Source: JAICJC01 sp963757605 (GTDB lineage Bacteria; Actinomycetota; Thermoleophilia; Gaiellales; JAICJC01). Taken from it: a DNA stretch of 64,000 nucleotides. Below the pieces are notes generated by a model, which ran no database searches, was not told where the DNA came from, and saw nothing but the letters and a program-made list of their open reading frames with translations. The stretch covers positions 434,001 to 498,000 of the forward strand of contig CAVWSF010000003.1 in NCBI GenBank assembly GCA_963757605.1. Direction: 5' to 3'. The stretch's first letter is position 1. Each line of letters starts with the position of its first letter. This document shows positions 59,580 through 64,000 of this stretch, piece by piece. A program made the translations under genes and the position numbers.

Positions 59580-61013
59580 CTACGGGCGCCGCGAGTCGAG
59601 CGTCTGGATCAGCTGCGCGTATTGCTGCAGGTGGCGGTCGGAGAGCATGTGCCGAGTCACGAACCGGCGGGCGTTGGCTCCGAGCCGCCGGGCCTCGGCC
59701 GGCGCCCGCAGCAGTCCGTCGACCGCCCCGGCGAACTCGGTCAGGTCCGACGGGTCGCTGACCAGGACGCCGTATTGCGGGCCGCGGATCTGGTCGACGA
59801 TGCCACCCACGGCGCTGGCGACGACGGCCCGGCCCTTCCACATCGCCTCCGCCACCGTCAGCCCGAACCCCTCGGCGAGGCTCTTCTGGCAGACGACGGA
59901 CGCGTGGCGCTGGAGCGCGTTCGTGATCGCGGCATTCTCGTCGTGATCGGCGGTCGGGAGAAGCGCCAGGTGGACGTGAGGACGAACCGCGGCGGGCAGC
60001 GCCTCCCACTGGGTCCGGCACTCCGCGAACACCTGTGCGGCCTCGGGATCGTCCTCGACGCCGTCCGCCCTGGGGCCGGCCAGGACCAGGTGCGCACCGA
60101 GGCTCGCGTCGAAGCCCGCGCCAAACCCGGCCATCACGCCCGTCATGTCCTTCATCCGATCCCACCGCGAGATCTGGACCACGAGCGGCGCAGTCGACGG
60201 CGGCGACGCGCCGTCGCGCACAACGGTTGCTCGATGCCGAACCACGCCCCTGCGCCCGTTCGCACGGCGGAACTCGACCGTCGTCGCCCGCTGGGGCCCG
60301 TGGATCAGCCCAGCGGCAAGCAGCATCCCGCGCACCTGGGCGCCGGTCAGATGCATGTTCTTGGTCGAGAACGGGGTGATCGACGGCGAGATCACGTGGA
60401 TCCGATCGGGGTCCACCCAGTCGGGGGCGAACCGCCGGTTCGAGAAGACGAAGGCGTCGACGTCCTCGAGGTGCGGCCGCAGAAAGCCCCACGAGCGCTC
60501 CGTCCACTCGTTGGATCGGTCCGACCCGACGTGACACCGCCAGACGATCGACGTGCCGAGCCGCCGAAACGCCGGAGCGAGTCCGGCGGTCTGGGGATCG
60601 TGCAGGATGACGATGTCGTCCGGCCGGACAACCCCGTCGATGGCGCGCGCATTCCCGCGCAGCGTCCGCTCGTAGGTCGCAGCCTCGGCGGCACCCAACG
60701 GCCCGCCGTCCCCCGGTGATCCGTACAGGCCGTTGTGGATCCGCTTGGTGACGTCGAAGAACGGTGGGTCGCCCTCGATCACGAACCATCGCGTCGCGAC
60801 GCCGCCGCCGCGGGCGTAGCCCAGAAGCGTCTCGAGCAGCTCGGCGACGCCGCCGCCGACCGCCGTGGAGTTGACGTTGACCACCGTCCGAGACCCGAGC
60901 ACCCGGGTGGCGCCGCGAATCGCGCCATCCAGGTCGCGCATCCGCGCCGAGCCGATCACCGGTGCGAGACGAGCCGGGTTCACCGGCCGTATGCGCACCT
61001 CGCGGAACGGCAC
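59580..61013 (-). CDS. GT4 glycosyltransferase, trehalose synthase (TreT)-like
   Basis: A 477-residue retaining glycosyltransferase: VNVNSTAVGGGVAELL near the N-terminus (sugar-nucleotide loop), VWRCHVGSDRSN, QISRWDRMKDMTGVM and EGFGLTVAEAMWKGRAVVAS (the E-x7-E motif). This set matches TreT-type trehalose synthases, which make trehalose from an NDP-glucose and glucose. An N-terminal extension of about 35 residues is present. GTG start. It stands alone, convergent with phaA. Confidence 0.8.
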   Translation of the reverse strand: MPFREVRIRPVNPARLAPVIGSARMRDLDGAIRGATRVLGSRTVVNVNSTAVGGGVAELLETLLGYARGGGVATRWFVIEGDPPFFDVTKRIHNGLYGSPGDGGPLGAAEAATYERTLRGNARAIDGVVRPDDIVILHDPQTAGLAPAFRRLGTSIVWRCHVGSDRSNEWTERSWGFLRPHLEDVDAFVFSNRRFAPDWVDPDRIHVISPSITPFSTKNMHLTGAQVRGMLLAAGLIHGPQRATTVEFRRANGRRGVVRHRATVVRDGASPPSTAPLVVQISRWDRMKDMTGVMAGFGAGFDASLGAHLVLAGPRADGVEDDPEAAQVFAECRTQWEALPAAVRPHVHLALLPTADHDENAAITNALQRHASVVCQKSLAEGFGLTVAEAMWKGRAVVASAVGGIVDQIRGPQYGVLVSDPSDLTEFAGAVDGLLRAPAEARRLGANARRFVTRHMLSDRHLQQYAQLIQTLDSRRP

Positions 61014-61184
61014 GACGGGCCTGCTCGCGCTACCGCTCGCGGGCGGGCGCTTGGGGGTCGAACGCAGCGCGGCCCGGGAAGGTGCAGGTTCCGAGCCCGG
61101 GTGCTGAGCGCCTCACCACTCCCTCACTCTGTCAGACGTGGCGTCGTGCGGTCAATGCCGTTCGCCATTCCGTCACGAGAAGCT
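61014..61184. other. Gene-free upstream region of the glycosyltransferase
   Basis: 171 bp without a supported gene, lying between the glycosyltransferase start and repeat copy C. Together with the repeat it forms a 429-bp stretch with no coding gene. No promoter stands out. Confidence 0.5.
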
Positions 61185-61447
61185 CCTAGATCGTTGATTC
61201 CCAATTGCCGTGATGTCCAAGCAGCAAGCCGGAGGCTTGCTGCGGTCATGAGTGACCTGCTACTCAGCAGGTCACTCATGGGCGAGAACCGAGTAGCGCA
61301 AGGACGCAGGGAAGCCCAATATCGGTGGATATTGGGCTGACCGAGGACGCAGCGATGCGACGGTTCGCAGCCGCAGCCCCACCGCAACGTCTAACAGTCC
61401 AGAGCCGAGCGTCCAGGCGCGCGGCAATTGGGAATCAACGATCTAGG
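61185..61447 (+). repeat. Structured dispersed repeat, copy C
   Basis: A 263-bp element bounded by a perfect 26-bp terminal inverted repeat (TTGATTCCCAATTGCCG at its inner end). The right repeat includes the stop codon of the ferredoxin gene. The 98-nt core is at 61283-61380, with central hairpin AGCCCAATATC/GATATTGGGCT. The left arm carries an extra ~60 bp made of two perfect hairpins that copies A and B lack. Confidence 0.92.
61221..61280. repeat. Two perfect hairpins inserted in repeat copy C
   Basis: 61221-61243: 10-bp stem GCAGCAAGCC/GGCTTGCTGC. 61247-61280: 15-bp stem (CATGAGTGACCTGCT and its complement) with a 4-nt loop. Copies A and B have only about 7 bp at this place. Confidence 0.85.
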
Positions 61448-61643
61448 CCGCCGAGGCCGACCGGAGCGAGATCGCTCCCACCGGGCAGGCGGCACACAAC
61501 CGCTCGGCCCGGTCGCGCGCCAGGAGCGGCACGAGCGCGCGGGCACAACCGCTCTCGTCGAGCTCGACGGCCTCCGCGTCCTCGGCGATGCACTCGCCGT
61601 AGCCGACGCAGAGGTCGGGGTCGATCACGATCTGGGTGTCCAT
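61443..61643 (-). CDS. Small 3Fe-4S/4Fe-4S ferredoxin
   Basis: A 66-residue ferredoxin (IVIDPDLCVGYGECIAED, CAACPVGAISL) with the C-x5-C and CxxCP pattern of the single-cluster type that serves cytochrome P450s and other oxygenases. The adjacent reductase is its likely electron donor. The ATG at 61643 gives the usual length. Its stop codon is part of the repeat copy C end. Confidence 0.88.
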   Translation of the reverse strand: MDTQIVIDPDLCVGYGECIAEDAEAVELDESGCARALVPLLARDRAERLCAACPVGAISLRSASAA

Positions 61644-61666
61644 GGAACTGGCTCCTCTCTGGATGG

Positions 61667-62785
61667 TCATGCCGCAAGCAGGCGGCGGGCGTCGTTCAGC
61701 CGGGCCGGGGAGTTCAGGAGCAGGACGCATGCGGGCCGGCCGTCCTCCGCGCGCCCGACGTGCAGCCCATCGCGCACCGACCACTCGCACACGGCGGGCT
61801 CGAAGCCCACCTGCTGCACGCGCAGCGGGCCGATGTCGGAGAACCAGTACGGGTCGCGGGCGAAGGGCTCTCGCGAGCCGAGGATGGCGCGGGCGACATG
61901 GTCGCCGCCGGCGCGGGCGTTGTCCCAGTGCGGGACGGCGATCCGCCCGAAGCGGGGGTGCGGGAACGCGGCGGTGTCGCCGGCGGCCCACACGCCGTCC
62001 AGGCCGACGACGGCCAGCCGCTCGTCGGTGTCGAGGGTCGGCCCCTCGCCGAGCTCGGCCGGCAGCGTCGAGGCGACGCCCGCCGCCGAGATCACGACGT
62101 CGGCGGCGATCCGGCCGTGGGTCGACGTCTCGAGGAGAGACGACCCGCCCGGGATCGGCACGATGCGCTCGAGCCCGCACCCGCCGGCGAACCGCACCCC
62201 GAGCCCGGACAGCACCTGCCGCGCCGACTCGCCGACGGCACGGTGGAACCGGGCGAGCGGCAGCTCGGCGCGCTCGACCAGCGTGACCCGGTGGCGGGCT
62301 GCGAGCGTCGCCGCCGTCTCGGTGCCGATCAGGCCGGCGCCGATCACGGCGATCCGCCGACCCGGCCGCTCGAGGCGGGGAAGAAGCTCCTCGAGCCCTG
62401 CCGGGTCGGCGTTCTGGTGGGCCGCGCCGATGCCCGCGATGGGCGGCCTGCGAAGGCGGAGCCCGGTCGCCCAGACCAGCTCCTCGAACGTGTGCTCCTG
62501 CACCTTGGTGCGGGCCGCGGCCCGCACCTCGACCCGGCGGCGGGCGAGGTCGAGGCCGACCGCCCAGCCGTCCACGTGGTGGATCCCGACCTCGGCCAGC
62601 CCCTCCGCCGTCGCCAGGTAGGGGGCGGCGCCGCGGACGAGCGCGCGCTTGGAAAGGGGCGGGCGGTCGCACGGAAGGCCGGGGCCGATCAGGCTGACCG
62701 GGACCCCGCCCTCGGCCAAGCGGCGCGCGCACGCGAACCCGGCCACGCCGTTTCCCACAACCGTCACCCGGCCCGGCGCGCTCAC
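61667..62785 (-). CDS. Ferredoxin reductase (FAD/NAD(P)-dependent)
   Basis: A 372-residue flavoprotein: FAD motif VVGNGVAGFACARRL, PPLSKRAL, NAD motif IAVIGAGLIGTETAATL, and DGVWAAGDTAAFPHPRFG. It matches rubredoxin/ferredoxin reductases of oxygenase systems and lies next to the ferredoxin gene. The GTG start overlaps the heme membrane protein stop. Together they may move electrons from NAD(P)H to a partner not in the window. Confidence 0.88.
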   Translation of the reverse strand: MSAPGRVTVVGNGVAGFACARRLAEGGVPVSLIGPGLPCDRPPLSKRALVRGAAPYLATAEGLAEVGIHHVDGWAVGLDLARRRVEVRAAARTKVQEHTFEELVWATGLRLRRPPIAGIGAAHQNADPAGLEELLPRLERPGRRIAVIGAGLIGTETAATLAARHRVTLVERAELPLARFHRAVGESARQVLSGLGVRFAGGCGLERIVPIPGGSSLLETSTHGRIAADVVISAAGVASTLPAELGEGPTLDTDERLAVVGLDGVWAAGDTAAFPHPRFGRIAVPHWDNARAGGDHVARAILGSREPFARDPYWFSDIGPLRVQQVGFEPAVCEWSVRDGLHVGRAEDGRPACVLLLNSPARLNDARRLLAA

Positions 62786-63360
62786 GGCTCGCCTCCCTCG
62801 AGCTCGAGCGCAGCGCGGGCCGGGATCTGCTCCCGCCTGGGCGCCGGCCGCACGGCCGTCAGCGGCCGCTCCAGCCAGCGATACCAGGCCGCCCCGCCGA
62901 CGATCGCCGCCGACGATCCGTACACGAAAAGGGCGAGGAACGAGCGCGAGTCGGTTCCCGCCATGACGCCGTGCGCCAGCGAGAGCGCCCAGACCGCGTA
63001 GCCGAAGTAGTGCAGCGAGCGCCACGCCCGCTGGCTCATGAAGCGGGCCTGCTTCAGCCTGAACGAGAGCGGCAGCGCGACGATGAGCCACAGCGCGACG
63101 GCGCCCAGGACGACGCCCGGCCGCGGGTCGAGGCCGACGAGCGACGCGACCTTCACCCGCGCGTAGCGGTCGAGCATGAGCGCTCCCACGTGGATCGCGA
63201 CCGCGACCAGCCCCAGCGACGCCAGGAACCGGTGGTAGGCCATCTGCGGCGCCGGCGGGCGCCACACGCGCGCGCTCAGCGCGATGCCCCAGGCCACCAC
63301 GAGCGTGTAACAGGCGAGCGCGACGAAGGCGCTCGCGCGGGCCACGTCCCAGAGGATCAT
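62782..63360 (-). CDS. Ferric-reductase-like transmembrane heme protein
   Basis: A 192-residue membrane protein with about five to six helices. Histidines in YHRFLASLGLVAVAIHVGAL and RSLHYFGYAVWALSLAHG occur in pairs suited to binding b-type heme, as in the ferric-reductase/MsrQ-like domain. Coupled by overlaps to ApbE and ferredoxin reductase genes. It probably passes electrons across the membrane. Confidence 0.8.
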   Translation of the reverse strand: MILWDVARASAFVALACYTLVVAWGIALSARVWRPPAPQMAYHRFLASLGLVAVAIHVGALMLDRYARVKVASLVGLDPRPGVVLGAVALWLIVALPLSFRLKQARFMSQRAWRSLHYFGYAVWALSLAHGVMAGTDSRSFLALFVYGSSAAIVGGAAWYRWLERPLTAVRPAPRREQIPARAALELEGGEP

Positions 63361-64000
63361 GCCGCCGCCTCGTCCCAGGCGCGCGTCGTCAGGATCTCGC
63401 CGCCGGACAGCACCATCGCCGCCTCCTCGAGCGCCGCGATGCGCCCGGGCCGCAGCGTCAGCACCTTCGCGAGGACGTCCGCGGCGACCGGGTCGGCCGA
63501 GAGCACGGTGGCGTGCGTCCGCGGGCCGGGCTCCCCGGTCTCGGGGTCGATCAGATGGTGGGCGCTCCTGCCGTCGCCGTTCTGCCAGCGGCGCCGGCCG
63601 AAGCCCGAGGTCGCGATCCCGTGGCCCTCGTCGACCGTGACGTGGGCGAGCGGCGCCGCGGCGCCGTCCCGCTGGTCCTCGACCGCGACCAGGTGGCGGC
63701 CGCGGGCGGCGACCAGGTCGCCCCCGGCGTCGACGAGGATCGCGGGGTCGTCGCACCGGCCCTCGAGGAGCGCCGCGGTCCGGCACCCCATCCAGCTCTT
63801 GGCGATCCCGCCGAGGTCGAGCCGCGTCCCGGCCGGGATCCGCGCGGTGCCGTGCTCCCGGTCGACCTGCGGGCGGCCTTCGAGCCGGCGCGGGTCCGGG
63901 CTGGCGGCCGCGTACGCCTTGCGGTCGGAGAGGCTGCGCCGGTACCCCCAGGCGACGAGCGCCCCGCCGACCAGCGGCTGGAACACGCCGCCGGTCAGCC
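63357..64000 (-). CDS. apbE: FAD:protein FMN transferase ApbE (partial)
   Basis: The C-terminal ~214 residues of an ApbE flavin transferase; the N-terminus lies past the window edge. LDLGGIAKSWMGCRTA, ILVDAGGDLVA, ATSGFGRRRW and HHLIDPETGEP are the family segments. ApbE attaches FMN to Thr/Ser of exported proteins. Its substrate may be encoded beyond 64000. Its stop overlaps the heme protein start (ATGA). Confidence 0.9.
   Translation of the reverse strand, partial: LTGGVFQPLVGGALVAWGYRRSLSDRKAYAAASPDPRRLEGRPQVDREHGTARIPAGTRLDLGGIAKSWMGCRTAALLEGRCDDPAILVDAGGDLVAARGRHLVAVEDQRDGAAAPLAHVTVDEGHGIATSGFGRRRWQNGDGRSAHHLIDPETGEPGPRTHATVLSADPVAADVLAKVLTLRPGRIAALEEAAMVLSGGEILTTRAWDEAAA

Noticed and set aside
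61185..61447. Insertion sequence with transposase at repeat copy C
   Set aside because: The element is only 263 bp and encodes no protein; no transposase remnant lies beside any of the copies, and no clear target duplication was seen.
1..64000. CRISPR array
   Set aside because: No regularly spaced direct repeats and no cas genes were found; the repeats present are palindromic, few and far apart.

Overview
The window is high-GC, densely coded DNA with many GTG starts and with stop/start overlaps (ATGA, GTGA, TGATG) in almost every operon. Gene content points to an actinobacterium: an IclR regulator, Usp proteins, a DosS-like two-GAF kinase, and a secE-nusG-rplKAJL ribosomal block. Two orphan families (at 4262 and 17390) are ones I associate from memory with Thermoleophilia (Solirubrobacterales/Gaiellales relatives). 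That placement is an inference, not a database result.

Layout. 0-5.8 kb: a cut-off serine beta-lactamase-like gene, an NlpC/P60 peptidase, then rplL, rplJ (with an L10 leader), rplA, rplK, nusG, secE and rpmG on the minus strand. A lipoprotein gene, a broken orphan gene and repeat copy A sit between nusG and rplK. 5.9-15 kb: a frameshifted aminotransferase, a frameshifted MMPL transporter, a zinc-type CDF exporter, small VOC and MmcQ proteins, a secreted phosphoesterase, a sulfotransferase, a YihY membrane protein and an XRE regulator. 15-19.1 kb: secreted proteins, including a tandem pair of PQQ-like propellers with duplicated promoters, then a CAT tRNA. 19.1-23.9 kb: M42 peptidase, a histidine kinase, GlpD and a glycerophosphodiesterase. 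23.9-33.7 kb: an ABC importer with a choline-sulfatase, divergent from an IclR regulator, a BKACE enzyme and an L-carnitine dehydrogenase. This looks like a quaternary-amine catabolic regulon. 33.7-36.4 kb: HAD hydrolases and AzlCD.

36.5-53.1 kb looks like a low-oxygen or dormancy module: a B-type cytochrome oxidase (coxB-coxA), the arginine deiminase operon (arcA-argF-arcC), a two-GAF kinase with its NarL-type regulator, four universal stress protein genes, a GNAT/acyl-CoA synthetase fusion, an FAD oxidoreductase and a P1B-type ATPase. The kinase keeps the histidine that ligates heme in mycobacterial DosS.

53.1-59.5 kb is a polyhydroxyalkanoate locus: a Cys-nucleophile PhaC/PhaZ-like hydrolase, 3-hydroxybutyrate dehydrogenase, phaB, phaC, a phasin with a strong promoter, an XRE regulator and phaA. 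59.6-64 kb holds a trehalose-synthase-like glycosyltransferase, repeat copy C, and a ferredoxin/ferredoxin reductase/heme membrane protein/ApbE electron-transfer operon running off the end.

The most unusual signal is a dispersed structured repeat present in three copies (about 3.4, 49.4 and 61.3 kb). It has a 98-nt core, a central hairpin with compensatory changes and terminal inverted repeats, and it always lies just 3' of a gene in the same relative orientation. Four single-base indels in three genes suggest residual base-call errors in the assembly, so those genes may be intact in the organism.
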